Of a stretch of 64,000 nucleotides of DNA, positions 1 to 10,291 are shown in pieces. Every line of letters starts with the position of its first letter. Position 1 is the stretch's first letter. The position numbers and the translations under genes were made by a program. The stretch is from contig NZ_JAHKPT010000021.1 in NCBI RefSeq assembly GCF_018860635.1, forward strand, positions 156,674 to 220,673, in the 5' to 3' direction. The notes under the pieces were generated by a model. The model was not told where the DNA came from and did not search any database. It saw only the letters and a list, made by a program, of their open reading frames with translations. This DNA is from Aliiglaciecola lipolytica. GTDB lineage: Bacteria > Pseudomonadota > Gammaproteobacteria > Enterobacterales > Alteromonadaceae.

Positions 1-863
1 GTAACGAATATTATGCGTTAGGCCTACGTAATCCGTTTCGGTTCAAGTTCGACCCGCTGACAAATGACCTTTGGCTAGGTGATGTAGGTTCAACTATTTG
101 GGAAGAAGTAAACAAAATTGAAGCCGGTAAACATTATCAATTCCCGGTAATTGAAGGGCGCAGTGAAAGTGGTGTTAAAGCTTGGGAAACCCTCGATATC
201 CCACAACAAGGCCCAGTTTATACATACGAGCACAATGCTTATGACAGAGCCGTTATTGGCGGAATTGTAAATCGTTCTGATATGTACCCAAAATTGAAAG
301 ACAAATATGTTTTTGCGGATAATTATTCGGCGAAAGTATTTGTGATGGATTCAGATAAACCGCAAGTAGAAAGTGTTGAATTGATTGCTAGGGCAAATCA
401 ATATGCGCAACGCGGAATAAGCTCGGTGGTGCAGCTAAGTGGCGGAGAAATTTTAGTTACAACATTAGGAGCCGCATCCGAGCCAAGTGGTGAAGTATTG
501 CAACTGGTTCACGCAGATCAAGCCAACGTTTTTAGAGAAGAAGTTGATAATACGCCAGAAGGATATGATCAAAATGCGACCGCCGGATTGTTTGCGGTTA
601 ACTGTGCTCGCTGTCACGGTGTCAAAGGCGATGGTAAAGGGCCTGATGCAGCCTTGTTAGGTGTTCCAATGCCCGATTTTACTTCGCCTTTATATCACCA
701 CAATACGGATACTACAGCTATAAAATCGATAATTGTGGAAGGCGGCGCTGCGGTAGGAAAAAGTCCATTAATGCCACCTTGGGGCGGATTTTTGAAGCCT
801 AAAGAAATCGATCATTTGGTGACCTACTTAGAGTCTTTACCTGATCAGCACCATCAACATTAA
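1..863 (+). CDS. PQQ-type sugar dehydrogenase fused to cytochrome c (3' part)
   Basis: The reading frame is open from base 3 to the stop at 861-863, so the 5' part lies outside the window. The visible 286 residues begin in a glucose/sorbosone dehydrogenase beta-propeller (early motif LGLRNPFRF, then LWLGDVG and a WEEVN segment), a family that oxidises sugars or alcohols in the periplasm, usually with PQQ. A C-terminal cytochrome c domain follows: the haem motif CARCH is encoded at 603-617, and MPPW supplies a likely axial Met. The fusion would pass electrons from substrate directly to a covalently bound haem. The signal peptide and first propeller blades are not visible, and the substrate cannot be told from this part. 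Confidence 0.85.
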   Translation, partial: NEYYALGLRNPFRFKFDPLTNDLWLGDVGSTIWEEVNKIEAGKHYQFPVIEGRSESGVKAWETLDIPQQGPVYTYEHNAYDRAVIGGIVNRSDMYPKLKDKYVFADNYSAKVFVMDSDKPQVESVELIARANQYAQRGISSVVQLSGGEILVTTLGAASEPSGEVLQLVHADQANVFREEVDNTPEGYDQNATAGLFAVNCARCHGVKGDGKGPDAALLGVPMPDFTSPLYHHNTDTTAIKSIIVEGGAAVGKSPLMPPWGGFLKPKEIDHLVTYLESLPDQHHQH

Positions 864-902
864 GTGCCATTGACCCGTCATAGTATGGGCATAAGTGAGA
901 AT

Positions 903-931
903 AAAAAGCCCCTGTTAAACAGGGGCTTTTT
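903..931. terminator. Bidirectional intrinsic terminator
   Basis: A perfect 12-bp stem AAAAAGCCCCTG / CAGGGGCTTTTT with loop TTAAA lies between two convergent genes (dehydrogenase-cytochrome fusion and fghA). The A and T runs on the two sides suit termination in both directions. Confidence 0.85.
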
Positions 932-976
932 GATTTATTAAGTGCGTGTGTAGATGTTCAACATAATTCGTTTTCG

Positions 977-1830
977 CTACTCTACTGCGGTCAAAAATTT
1001 GTGATGGAAACGCAGATGATCTTCAATAAAACTAGCGATGAAAAAGTAGCTGTGGTCATAACCTGGATGGTAATTGACCGTGGCTGGGTAGTGCATTTTT
1101 TTAGCTAGTTCGTCAAACGGCTTGGTTAATTTCTGACTCTCATAAAAGTTATCATCTAAACCCTGATCAATTAATATTGGCAGCTGCAAAAATTGACCTT
1201 GTTGCTGCAGCAATGTACACGCGTCGTACTGTTCCCATGCACTAATATCATCCCCTAAATAAGCGCGGAACGCTTTTTCACCCCAAGGGCAATTCAATGG
1301 ATTTACAATTGGCGCAAATGCAGAAATAGAGGTGTATTTTTGCATGTTAGATAGACCCAAAGTGAGCGCACCGTGGCCACCCATAGAGTGTCCTGCTAAT
1401 GCTACTTTTGGCATGCAATTAAAGGTTTGATTAATTAATTTGGGCAACTCATCCACAATGTAATCATACATATGATAATGAGCATTCCACGGTGCCTGGG
1501 TAGCGTTTAAATAAAAACCAGCCCCTTTACCTAAATCATAGCCTTCATCATCGGCAACCTCATCGCCTCTAGGGCTAGTATCGGGAGATACAATAATCAA
1601 CCCCAGTTCAGCCGCTACTCGCGCCGCACCAGCTTTAGTTACGAAGTTCTCGTCGGTACAGGTAAGACCACTTAACCAATAAATTACCGGTAAGGGCTTG
1701 TTTTGTTCAGCTTGTGGGGGCACATAAACACTCAAGTTCATTTCGCAATCCAGCACGCTCGATTGATGCTTAAAACGCTGCTGTTGACCACCGAATGATT
1801 TAATTGAAGAGGTTAGTTCCAAAACTGACA

Positions 1831-1831
<1 letters not shown>
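977..1831 (-). CDS. fghA: S-formylglutathione hydrolase
   Basis: This cytosolic esterase hydrolyses S-formylglutathione to formate and glutathione, the last step of glutathione-dependent formaldehyde detoxification. The 284-residue product has the alpha/beta-hydrolase nucleophile elbow GHSMGG with Ser149, a later acid-residue segment (DQGLDDNFY) and a C-terminal His in HPGYDHSYFF. Length matches the family (about 280). Its ATG shares one base with the stop codon of adhC upstream (TAATG), so the two genes are translationally coupled and co-transcribed leftward. Confidence 0.95.
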
Positions 1832-2988
<1,157 letters not shown>

Positions 2989-3420
2989 TTATTGGCACTT
3001 ACCAATAAACCCAATAGAGCGTTCGAGCCATTTAATTTGGTCAATTTTATATCCATGTGGGCACATTCGATTAGATTCAAGTTCGTTTTCCAATCGCTGG
3101 ATTGCAATGTCTTCTAATCTTAGTCGCGTTTCGTTATCTAGGGAAAGTCGCGGTACTTGTGAATTCCGCGATCGCAAACCCATATTCGCAAACACGCTAT
3201 TTTGTTGGCTGCCAAAAAGCTCCGCTGGCGGCAAGAACCAAGTCATAACAAATTCGAATCCTGCACTCGAAGGGGTTATTTGTTTGTCAAATACATGTCG
3301 AATGTGCAACTGAGAATCTTTATTTGAAGCACAGCCCGATAAATAAATACAAACAATAATAACCAAGCCTTTTATTGGATTTATGTGTATTTTCAATAGA
3401 ATGGACCAGTCAATTAACAT
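2989..3420 (-). CDS. Hypothetical lipoprotein
   Basis: Function not recognised. The 143-residue product begins with a short basic/hydrophobic segment (PIKGLVIIVCIYL) ending in lipobox LSGC, which predicts a lipid-anchored periplasmic protein of roughly 115 residues. The mature part is polar with no recognised domain. It lies 39 bp upstream of adhC in the same direction, but nothing links it to formaldehyde metabolism. The start is uncertain because the Met used leaves about ten residues before the hydrophobic stretch. Confidence 0.6.
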   Translation of the reverse strand: MLIDWSILLKIHINPIKGLVIIVCIYLSGCASNKDSQLHIRHVFDKQITPSSAGFEFVMTWFLPPAELFGSQQNSVFANMGLRSRNSQVPRLSLDNETRLRLEDIAIQRLENELESNRMCPHGYKIDQIKWLERSIGFIGKCQ

Positions 3421-3769
3421 CCAATTAAACTATGCTTGCGGTGTAAGCGCAAATGCGCTGTTAATTTACCAATCAAGATTTAGTTTAATTACTTGAGTGA
3501 AATTACAAATGATGGTTTAGTTTCACTTAATATTTGCAGCAGTTAAACATCTGCCGAATAAGAATATACAGTAAGTAAATACCAATTTTACTTTATTTAT
3601 TTGTCGCTTTAAAACTCTGATTGATTTTAATTTTGCTTGAGAAAAAAAAGCACATCCTCGAAAAATTGGGTTAATATGAGGTTTAAAATTAGTTTAGATT
3701 TTTTCCCACTCCAGCTAAATATAGACATACAACATTGCTGTGTTTTTAGCTCAATTTGAAGGATTATGT
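3421..3769. other. Intergenic region between divergent genes
   Basis: About 350 bp of AT-rich sequence separates the lipoprotein gene from the divergent outer-membrane barrel gene. It must hold both promoters, but no strong sigma-70 pair stands out. A short hairpin (AGCGCA-AA-TGCGCT) lies at 3446-3459. No ORF or RNA gene is supported. Confidence 0.5.
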
Positions 3770-4387
3770 GTGAAACACTCTCGTTGTCTTTTTATTGCCA
3801 CTTCATTAATTATGAGCGGTCATGCTGTTGCTACAGACAATATGTATGGTGTAACGACTCTGGGCTACGCCAAAGCCAACTTAGCATCAACTAGCGCTAA
3901 CACTACTAGTTATAAATTAGCGGTGGGCTACCAATTCGCTGAAAAATGGTATGCAGAATTTGGCTATCATCAGCTTTCCAAACAATCAATGATTGAACAA
4001 TTACCCACGACAGTTGAAGGCGTAAATGCAGCTGACTTTGGGCTTAACGCTGATGCTTTAGGGATTTCAGTTTTAGGAAAAGCCAGTAGCAATTATGGTG
4101 AACTGTTTTATCGGTTAGGAATATTGAACGTTGATATTGAAGGCCAAACCCTTACCGAAGGGGAGGGTTGTGAATTTGGTACGGCAACCCCATTTACTAT
4201 TGGTACAGGCGAAAGTTACAACTTATGTGAATTTGATGAGGGCGTAGCGGCCGGACAGATTGGAATTGGCTTCGATTTCTATCTCGGGGTTAATCTGTTA
4301 CTTCGTACCGAAGTTGAACATATCCGTGGAGAACAAGGTTTTGAACAAAACGGGGCTTACATCGGCTTACGTTACAATTTCAGATAA
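3770..4387 (+). CDS. Outer-membrane beta-barrel protein
   Basis: The predicted 205-residue protein has a signal peptide ending HAVA, then alternating polar/hydrophobic strands rich in Tyr and Gly (GYQFAEKWYAEFGYHQ) and a C-terminal strand ending in Phe-Arg (YIGLRYNFR), as in small 8-stranded OmpA/AcfA-like barrels. GTG at 3770 is preferred over the GTG at 3740 because GAAGGA at 3758-3763 is well spaced and the signal peptide then begins with a basic residue. Two cysteines (GEGCEF, NLCEF) in the predicted loops could form a disulfide. The ligand is unknown. Confidence 0.75.
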   Translation: MKHSRCLFIATSLIMSGHAVATDNMYGVTTLGYAKANLASTSANTTSYKLAVGYQFAEKWYAEFGYHQLSKQSMIEQLPTTVEGVNAADFGLNADALGISVLGKASSNYGELFYRLGILNVDIEGQTLTEGEGCEFGTATPFTIGTGESYNLCEFDEGVAAGQIGIGFDFYLGVNLLLRTEVEHIRGEQGFEQNGAYIGLRYNFR

Positions 4388-4462
4388 CCTTAACTCAATT
4401 TAACATAGTGTTGTTGCGACTTAACGCTGATTTACTCGTGCTAGCAGATTGTGGAGGCTTAT

Positions 4463-4720
4463 GTGAAAAATGAATTAGACAGCCGTTTTATTTTAAATGT
4501 GTTCGAAAAAATTCGTGACAAAGGCGAAGCTGTAAAAGATGGCTACCTTTTTCAAGGGGTCAAAGCCTACACTGACCATGATGGTTACACGGTTTATCTG
4601 GAGGACGCATTGGTCAGTTTGCGTTTCGGTTTTCATAACCAATATCACTTTGATTATGAGAAAGCCGAACATTTAGAGCAATTTGAAAATAAACTGAAAG
4701 CCATCAGCAAAATCGAATAG
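4463..4720 (+). CDS. Small conserved protein, DUF3081-like
   Basis: An 85-residue soluble acidic protein of unknown function; the sequence (KAYTDHDGYTVYLEDALVSL) resembles the DUF3081 family of marine gammaproteobacteria, recalled rather than searched. GTG at 4463 is preferred because GGAGG at 4453-4457 precedes it at normal distance; a GTG at 4451 would overlap that ribosome binding site. No signal peptide or membrane segment. It sits 75 bp after the barrel gene and may be co-transcribed. Confidence 0.65.
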   Translation: MKNELDSRFILNVFEKIRDKGEAVKDGYLFQGVKAYTDHDGYTVYLEDALVSLRFGFHNQYHFDYEKAEHLEQFENKLKAISKIE

Positions 4721-4754
4721 TGAGTTGAGTTTTAATTATGTTGGCTAACTATCA

Positions 4755-5306
4755 TTAGCTACAACTTAATGCTCCGCCGCTAATGCTTTCATGCACGCCA
4801 TTTTTATCTGCATCTTGACTCATTTTCACTCTGCCTTGAGGAGTAACTGTAAGCTGTCTGGCATAGGTAGCCTCCTTACTATTGTGACAAATAAGAATAG
4901 TTGCTAAGGCGTTCGCGGATCCATTAGGATTGAATAGAATCGCTTGAGCAGGGCCGGTTACATAATTGTTGTTTGATATCAGCGAAGTCGCCACCAAGAT
5001 ATCTTCGTCATCACCTCTTGAGCCATTGCCATCTTCATCACCAAACACCATTTTTACCTGATTCCAATTATTTGAACAGGTTGAAAAGTCAGAGGTGGGG
5101 CATATAATAGTGGCAAGCTGTTCATCCACAGCGTTAGCTCGCGCAAATTGAATAACACCGCTGATTTCATTGACTTCTGATACTATACGGCTTTTGATAA
5201 TGATGCCTTGGGCGGCAGGAACGGCAATAGTTAAAACAATGGCAACGATGGCCAAACCTATCATTAATTCGACAAGCGTGACGCCTTTTTGTAAAGTATT
5301 GGACAT
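4755..5306 (-). CDS. GspH/FimT-family pseudopilin
   Basis: The protein carries a class III prepilin leader: short basic N-terminus, QKG cleavage site, then VTLVELMIGLAIVAI with Glu at mature position 5. The body has the GspH/FimT features: a FARANAVDE helix, an ICPTSD cysteine near the middle, and a final Cys that could pair with it. Such minor pilins prime type IV pilus or type II secretion fibres at the inner membrane. The Met at 5306 is chosen because the prepilin leader starts there; the frame stays open upstream for 54 codons without similarity to a leader. No other pilin gene is adjacent, so it is an orphan. Product 183 residues. Confidence 0.8.
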   Translation of the reverse strand: MSNTLQKGVTLVELMIGLAIVAIVLTIAVPAAQGIIIKSRIVSEVNEISGVIQFARANAVDEQLATIICPTSDFSTCSNNWNQVKMVFGDEDGNGSRGDDEDILVATSLISNNNYVTGPAQAILFNPNGSANALATILICHNSKEATYARQLTVTPQGRVKMSQDADKNGVHESISGGALSCS

Positions 5307-5564
5307 CAACGAGATGTTTGCGCTTTTCAAAGATACTCCAAATGTTATTTGCTTATTTACTGAATTAAAAAATTTAGTTATTGGAGAATACAATAACTTA
5401 TTTAAACTTATTTTAGGTATACAATTACACATCAAAGTATCTGAGAAAATTAATTTGTAAAAAGGCATTAAAAATTAGATTCAAAATCTATAGCCTCATT
5501 ATGTTTAAGCGTTCGCTAATTGAACGTCATATCCAGCCTAATAACCTTAAAAACGAGAACTGAG

Positions 5565-6395
5565 ATGCACAAAAAAGCCATTTTAGAAGAAATGCATGTA
5601 CTTCCTGAAATAGATCCTCAAAAAGAAATTGAGAAGCGAGTCGCATTTATTCAGAACCAACTCACGCTTTCTGGAATGAAAACGTTAGTGTTGGGGATTA
5701 GTGGAGGGATTGATTCTTGTACGTTAGGGCGTTTAGCTCAATTAGCTGTTGATGGATTGAATAAACAATCTAATGGTGGATATCAGTTTGTCGCAGTGCG
5801 CCTCCCATACAGTGTTCAAGCCGACGAAGAAGATGCGCAAATTAGTATTGATTTTATTCAGCCAAGCCATGCTGTCAGTGTGAATATTCAACCTGGTGCA
5901 GATGCGCTTCACGAACAAACCTGTGGTTCGTTAGCCAAAGCTGGGCTGCTTCCTGATAATCCTCATAAACAAGATTTTGTAAAAGGAAATGTTAAAGCGC
6001 GTTCACGCATGATCGTGCAGTATGAGATAGCTGGGATGATGGATGGTCTAGTGCTTGGCACTGATCATTCTGCAGAAAACATTACTGGTTTTTACACCAA
6101 GTATGGTGATGGAGCCTGTGATTTAGTTCCTCTATTTGGTTTAAACAAACGCCAAGTTAGACAAATCGCTGCGTTTCTAGGCGCACCCGATAAGATTGTA
6201 CATAAGGCACCCACTGCAGATCTTGAAACCTTAGCACCGCAAAAAGCAGATGAGCAGGCTTTAGGCATGACTTACGATCAAATTGACGACTTCTTAGAAG
6301 GCAAAGAGGTTTCAGAAGATGTGGAGCTAAAACTAATAGAAATATTTACTAAGACCCAGCATAAAAGGGTACCTATTCCCACTATTTATGATTAA
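5565..6395 (+). CDS. nadE: NH3-dependent NAD+ synthetase
   Basis: It converts deamido-NAD+ to NAD+ using ATP and ammonia, the last step of NAD synthesis in the cytosol. The 276-residue product has the N-type ATP pyrophosphatase P-loop LGISGGIDS and the downstream [19 protein letters not shown] signature; there is no N-terminal glutaminase domain, so free ammonia is the substrate. ATG at 5565 gives the family length (E. coli 275). It is followed by the PII gene glnB, and nadB, an early step of the same pathway, lies 4 kb downstream. Confidence 0.95.
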   Translation: MHKKAILEEMHVLPEIDPQKEIEKRVAFIQNQLTLSGMKTLVLGISGGIDSCTLGRLAQLAVDGLNKQSNGGYQFVAVRLPYSVQADEEDAQISIDFIQPSHAVSVNIQPGADALHEQTCGSLAKAGLLPDNPHKQDFVKGNVKARSRMIVQYEIAGMMDGLVLGTDHSAENITGFYTKYGDGACDLVPLFGLNKRQVRQIAAFLGAPDKIVHKAPTADLETLAPQKADEQALGMTYDQIDDFLEGKEVSEDVELKLIEIFTKTQHKRVPIPTIYD

Positions 6396-6526
6396 TCACC
6401 AGATGTTAGTTTCCTCGGTGTAGCTTTAACCGCACTGGTTTTTCAAAAACGGTAGTGTTTTATTTCGACCTGCATAAATGCCGTTAGCATATTTTATTAA
6501 CCTGATGTAAATTAAATGTAAATTTA

Positions 6527-6554
6527 GGTGTGTTGGCAATCTTGTCAATACACC
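6527..6554 (+). other. Stem-loop in the nadE-glnB interval
   Basis: GGTGTGTTGGCA and TGTCAATACACC form a 12-pair stem (two of them G-U in RNA) with a 4-base loop ATCT. It ends 45 bases before the glnB start and lacks a T-run, so it may be a leader structure or RNA-end stabiliser rather than a terminator. Confidence 0.5.
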
Positions 6555-6590
6555 TGCCTTCAAGCATGTTTGCTTATTGCAGAATCCTAA

Positions 6591-6938
<348 letters not shown>

Positions 6939-7003
6939 ATAAGATGATAAGGAAAACCAACCACTAAGTTGATTTTCACTTAATTTAACTTCGCAGAAAA
7001 TGA

Positions 7004-7489
7004 CTAGTGGTGATGTCCACAGCCACCTTCGGTATGCGGATGTCCATGGGCAATTTCGTCATCTGTTGCTTCTCTTACTTCTAAAATTTCCACATCGAAA
7101 TTGAGGGAAACGCCAGCAAGAGGGTGATTACCATCAATAACAACTTCGTCATCGGTCTCATCAATCACCATCACAGACTGTTCTCCATCGTCAGTCGTTG
7201 CCCTAAAGGTCATACCCACTTCTACTTCCATGCCGTCAAACATGGTTTTAGGTACTAATTGTACTAGCTCGTCATGACGCTCGCCATATGCTAGCTCTGG
7301 GGCAACATCTAGAGCAAATTTATCGCCTGGTTGACGGCCTTCTAACGCGTCTTCTAACCCTTTGATAAGATATTGGCTACCTTGCATATAAACCATTGGT
7401 TCTCCGTCTCGCGATGAATCAATTTGGGTACCATCTTGGGTTTTTACGGTAAAGTGCATTGTAACAATGGCGTTTTCTGAAATTAGCAT
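7004..7489 (-). CDS. slyD: FKBP-type peptidyl-prolyl isomerase SlyD
   Basis: A cytosolic prolyl isomerase/chaperone and metal-binding protein. The 161-residue product shows the SlyD layout: short FKBP barrel (VTMHFTVKTQDG, then PELAYGE), an IF chaperone insert around residues 75-125, NHPLAG, and a His-rich tail (HGHPHTEGGCGHHH) suited to nickel or zinc. The tail is shorter than in E. coli SlyD. It lies 44 bp downstream of ygfZ in the same direction. Confidence 0.92.
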   Translation of the reverse strand: MLISENAIVTMHFTVKTQDGTQIDSSRDGEPMVYMQGSQYLIKGLEDALEGRQPGDKFALDVAPELAYGERHDELVQLVPKTMFDGMEVEVGMTFRATTDDGEQSVMVIDETDDEVVIDGNHPLAGVSLNFDVEILEVREATDDEIAHGHPHTEGGCGHHH

Positions 7490-7533
7490 ATAACGTTATT
7501 CTCTATATTGTTAGATCGGTAAAACCCGATAAT

Positions 7534-8481
7534 TTAATCAAGATTGTAGGGCAAAGGCTGTAATGTAAATAATTGCTCAGGGGTGTCTTTAGCCCTGAAT
7601 ATTTGCTCTGCAGTTGTATCATTTGGCAAAATAGCTAAGACACAAGTTCCATGTTCTAATGAAGCACTGCGTAATACTGTACCACTTCGTCGCCAGTTAT
7701 CACCCATTTTAGCCTCTAAAATGTCGCCTGCAAGTACTGAAGTGGTATTCTCGGACTTCAGGATAAAAGCTGCTCGTTTGTTTTTTCCCAAATACTTTGT
7801 TCGCGCAACGACTTCTTGGCCCATGTAACAGCCTTTGTCAAAACTAATTGCCTGGAGAGCTTGCAAATTCATCATTTGAGGTACGAATTGTTCAGATGTG
7901 GCAGCCTGAATATTTGCTAAACCACTGAGTATATCTGCCGCTTCCCAATACTTTTCTGCCATTTCTGACGTGGTCAGTTCTTTCGTCAATTGTTGCGCGA
8001 GTTTATCGTGCGCTAGAACCAAATATCTAGTGTGTGGCGTATCAAATCGAATCACTTTGCCTTGTTGTGTGGACACAACTTGCAAATGTTTGTCAGGGAT
8101 CACCCCAAAGTGGGCTTCGATTGCCTGTTCTGACTGGGCACCTGATAAACCGAAATAATGCCATTGGTTCGATGAGTCGCTAAACTCTACCTTTGAAAAT
8201 ACGCCGTATTTTTTGAGTTCTGCCAAGGACGCTGGGATACTTTCGCGGTGACACAGTAAATCGACTCCATTAGTCGTTTTTAGGGCATGAAAAATATTCC
8301 ACGTTTTACCTTTGAAATCACAGTGACAACCAAGTTGGCTCTGATCTTCAGTTAACGATTCCATGTCGTTAGTGACTTTTCCTTGCAGATAACTCACTGC
8401 CTCTTCACCTTCAACGGAAATTATTCCCAAGTTACTTAGTTCACCACAAAAACTATCAGGTGTTGAAAAACTAGACTGCAT
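7534..8481 (-). CDS. ygfZ: Folate-binding Fe-S cluster protein YgfZ
   Basis: A tetrahydrofolate-binding protein of the glycine-cleavage T family needed for activity of some Fe-S enzymes such as MiaB. The 315-residue product has the family signature KGCYMGQE at residues 216-223 with the conserved Cys218, and the N-terminal YLQGKVTNDM motif. It is divergent from sdhE-ygfX, the same arrangement as in E. coli. Likely co-transcribed with slyD. Confidence 0.93.
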   Translation of the reverse strand: MQSSFSTPDSFCGELSNLGIISVEGEEAVSYLQGKVTNDMESLTEDQSQLGCHCDFKGKTWNIFHALKTTNGVDLLCHRESIPASLAELKKYGVFSKVEFSDSSNQWHYFGLSGAQSEQAIEAHFGVIPDKHLQVVSTQQGKVIRFDTPHTRYLVLAHDKLAQQLTKELTTSEMAEKYWEAADILSGLANIQAATSEQFVPQMMNLQALQAISFDKGCYMGQEVVARTKYLGKNKRAAFILKSENTTSVLAGDILEAKMGDNWRRSGTVLRSASLEHGTCVLAILPNDTTAEQIFRAKDTPEQLFTLQPLPYNLD

Positions 8482-8675
8482 ATTTGCTAATACCTTGTTA
8501 ATCTATCTATCTTGTCCACTATAATGGGGTTTTGCGACTCAGATGCAAGTCTATCGTTAATTTGTCTGAGATTTTTTACGATAATCAGAATACAATTGCC
8601 GTAAGCTAATTATGCAAGACTCAGTTGAGTAAAATAGCTATCCCATTTTGTTTAATGTTATTACCTGGAGCCAGG

Positions 8676-8927
8676 ATGTTTGATAAAAAAAGAGTGTCTA
8701 GATTGAAGTGGGCATGTCGACGAGGCATGCTTGAACTTGACGTCCTTTTTATGCCGTTTGTTGAGGAAGCCTTTGACGATTTAGATGAATCTCAACAATT
8801 GGTGTTTGAACGTTTATTGACCAGTGATGATCCTGATTTATTTGCATGGTTCATGGGGCATCAAGAGTGCGAAGATCCCGAACTTGCGCAAATGGTTGAA
8901 CATATCTTGAGTCGTGTCAAAGTATAG
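8676..8927 (+). CDS. sdhE: FAD assembly factor SdhE
   Basis: A small cytosolic protein that promotes covalent flavin attachment to succinate dehydrogenase and fumarate reductase. The 83-residue product has the RGMLELD form of the family's RGxxE motif and an acidic helical body. ATG at 8676 with GGAG at 8667-8670 gives the usual length; an upstream extension of 17 residues lacks a ribosome binding site. Its 3' end overlaps the start of the ygfX-like gene by 14 bp. Confidence 0.92.
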   Translation: MFDKKRVSRLKWACRRGMLELDVLFMPFVEEAFDDLDESQQLVFERLLTSDDPDLFAWFMGHQECEDPELAQMVEHILSRVKV

Positions 8928-9360
8928 AATTAGCATTGCAAAGAGCCGTCTAATGATTTGCCTGCAAATCAGTTGGATAAGCTTTTTGATGTTAACCTTT
9001 TGGTTCTGGAAAGCCTCGGTGATTCCTGCGCAAATCATGCTACAAACTATCGCAACGCTTGTTACATTGTTATTCGGCATTCGCTGGATATTCAAAACCC
9101 AAGGCGAAGCTTCGATAAGCGTCATGAGTCTGAGTTCTGTTGGCGAAGTGAATTGGTTGCAAGGCGCTTCCTCAGGATGCTATCGAATCAGCCAAAAAAG
9201 TAAAATTTGCGGTGCTTTTATCTGCTTGCACTTTCAAAAAAGTATACTTAATAAACCGCCAATGTTTATGTGGTTAGCCAAAGACCAAGTTTCTGAGCAT
9301 GATTTCAGACGACTATGTCGCATTGTTCTGCGCTGCCAGCAACAATCATTGGACAGTTAA
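8914..9360 (+). CDS. ygfX: YgfX-like inner-membrane protein
   Basis: A 148-residue protein starting at GTG 8914 inside the end of sdhE. Two closely spaced hydrophobic segments (about residues 15-33 and 38-60) are followed by a cytosolic part ending FRRLCRIVLRC. Position after sdhE, topology and length fit YgfX (CptA), which in E. coli is the membrane partner of SdhE and was described as a toxin acting on cytoskeletal proteins. Sequence similarity is weak by eye, so the call leans on context. Confidence 0.65.
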   Translation: MSKYRISIAKSRLMICLQISWISFLMLTFWFWKASVIPAQIMLQTIATLVTLLFGIRWIFKTQGEASISVMSLSSVGEVNWLQGASSGCYRISQKSKICGAFICLHFQKSILNKPPMFMWLAKDQVSEHDFRRLCRIVLRCQQQSLDS

Positions 9361-9386
9361 TGTGTTTGAAGAGTGATTAATTAAAT

Positions 9387-10226
9387 ATGTTGGATTTCCT
9401 AAAAGCGGGGCTAAAAAGAAGCCAACCCTTGGTGTTCGATTCTGCACTTTTACCGAATGTAGAACTGGGCGTTCGTCAGAAGCTCGGTAGGGTAGATGAA
9501 TCGAAAATACAGGCTTACCACAAAGTCGTGCAGTGGCAAGAGACGCAATCAACCCCATTACATCCTTGCTTTTTACATTTGTATGCCTTCAAACAACATA
9601 TGCAGTTAATGCTTGATGACCGATTTCCTTTTGCGCTTTTGGGCATTGTCCACTTAAGCAATAAGATCGACGTTCTTACTGCGCTAGATCTTTCAATGGA
9701 TGTGGAACTTGAAAGTAACATAGTTAGCTTTGAACGACATATAAAAGGCATTAGCTTCAAAATAGAATCTAAATTTTATCAGCAACAGCAACTAATATGG
9801 CACTCAGAGAGTGAGCTATTAGCGGTTGATAAAAAATCCTTCAGTGGAAAATCCCATTCTCGACCTTACCAGCTACAAAGCGGCTCATTACTTGTTAATC
9901 AATGGCATTGTGATTCTGCTGTTGGCCGCAAGTATGGTAAAGTTTCTGGCGATTTTAATCCAATACACTTGAGTCAAACCAGCGCCAAATTATTTGGTTT
10001 TAAGTCGGCCATTGCTCACGGAATGTGGAGCAAGGCGAGGAGTATTTCAGAGTTTCAAGAACATATTGGCGATGAGTTCAGCGTTGCAGTTAACTTTATA
10101 AAGCCATTGTTTTTGCCATCTGATGTATCTTTGTGGAAATCAGACGACGACACTGCTGTTACTCAATTCTCGCTGACCAGTGATGACGCTAAGGTGTGTT
10201 ATTTGCAAGGACAAATGACGTTTTAG
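9387..10226 (+). CDS. MaoC-like hydratase-domain protein
   Basis: The 279-residue product has a C-terminal hot-dog/MaoC domain with the hydratase-2 motif: KVSGDFNPIHLS followed by GFKSAIAHGMW, where Asp and His are the catalytic pair of (R)-specific enoyl-CoA hydratases. The N-terminal 150 residues are a degenerate second hot-dog repeat without that motif. Acyl-CoA or acyl-ACP hydration is likely but the substrate is unknown. It follows ygfX by 26 bp and ends at a terminator shared with nadB. Confidence 0.8.
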   Translation: MLDFLKAGLKRSQPLVFDSALLPNVELGVRQKLGRVDESKIQAYHKVVQWQETQSTPLHPCFLHLYAFKQHMQLMLDDRFPFALLGIVHLSNKIDVLTALDLSMDVELESNIVSFERHIKGISFKIESKFYQQQQLIWHSESELLAVDKKSFSGKSHSRPYQLQSGSLLVNQWHCDSAVGRKYGKVSGDFNPIHLSQTSAKLFGFKSAIAHGMWSKARSISEFQEHIGDEFSVAVNFIKPLFLPSDVSLWKSDDDTAVTQFSLTSDDAKVCYLQGQMTF

Positions 10227-10240
10227 CGAAAATGCAGAGA

Positions 10241-10277
10241 GATTAATAATAGGCCGGTAACCTTCCTATTATTAATC
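10241..10277. terminator. Bidirectional terminator-like hairpin
   Basis: A perfect 13-bp inverted repeat GATTAATAATAGG / CCTATTATTAATC with an 11-base loop lies between the convergent MaoC-like gene and nadB. The stem is AT-rich with no long T-run, so strength is uncertain. Confidence 0.6.
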
Positions 10278-10291
10278 AATAGTACGACCGG

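Noticed and set aside
8838-9125. Minus-strand frame opposite sdhE and ygfX
   Set aside because: Lies across two real genes on the other strand, with no supporting start; a shadow frame.
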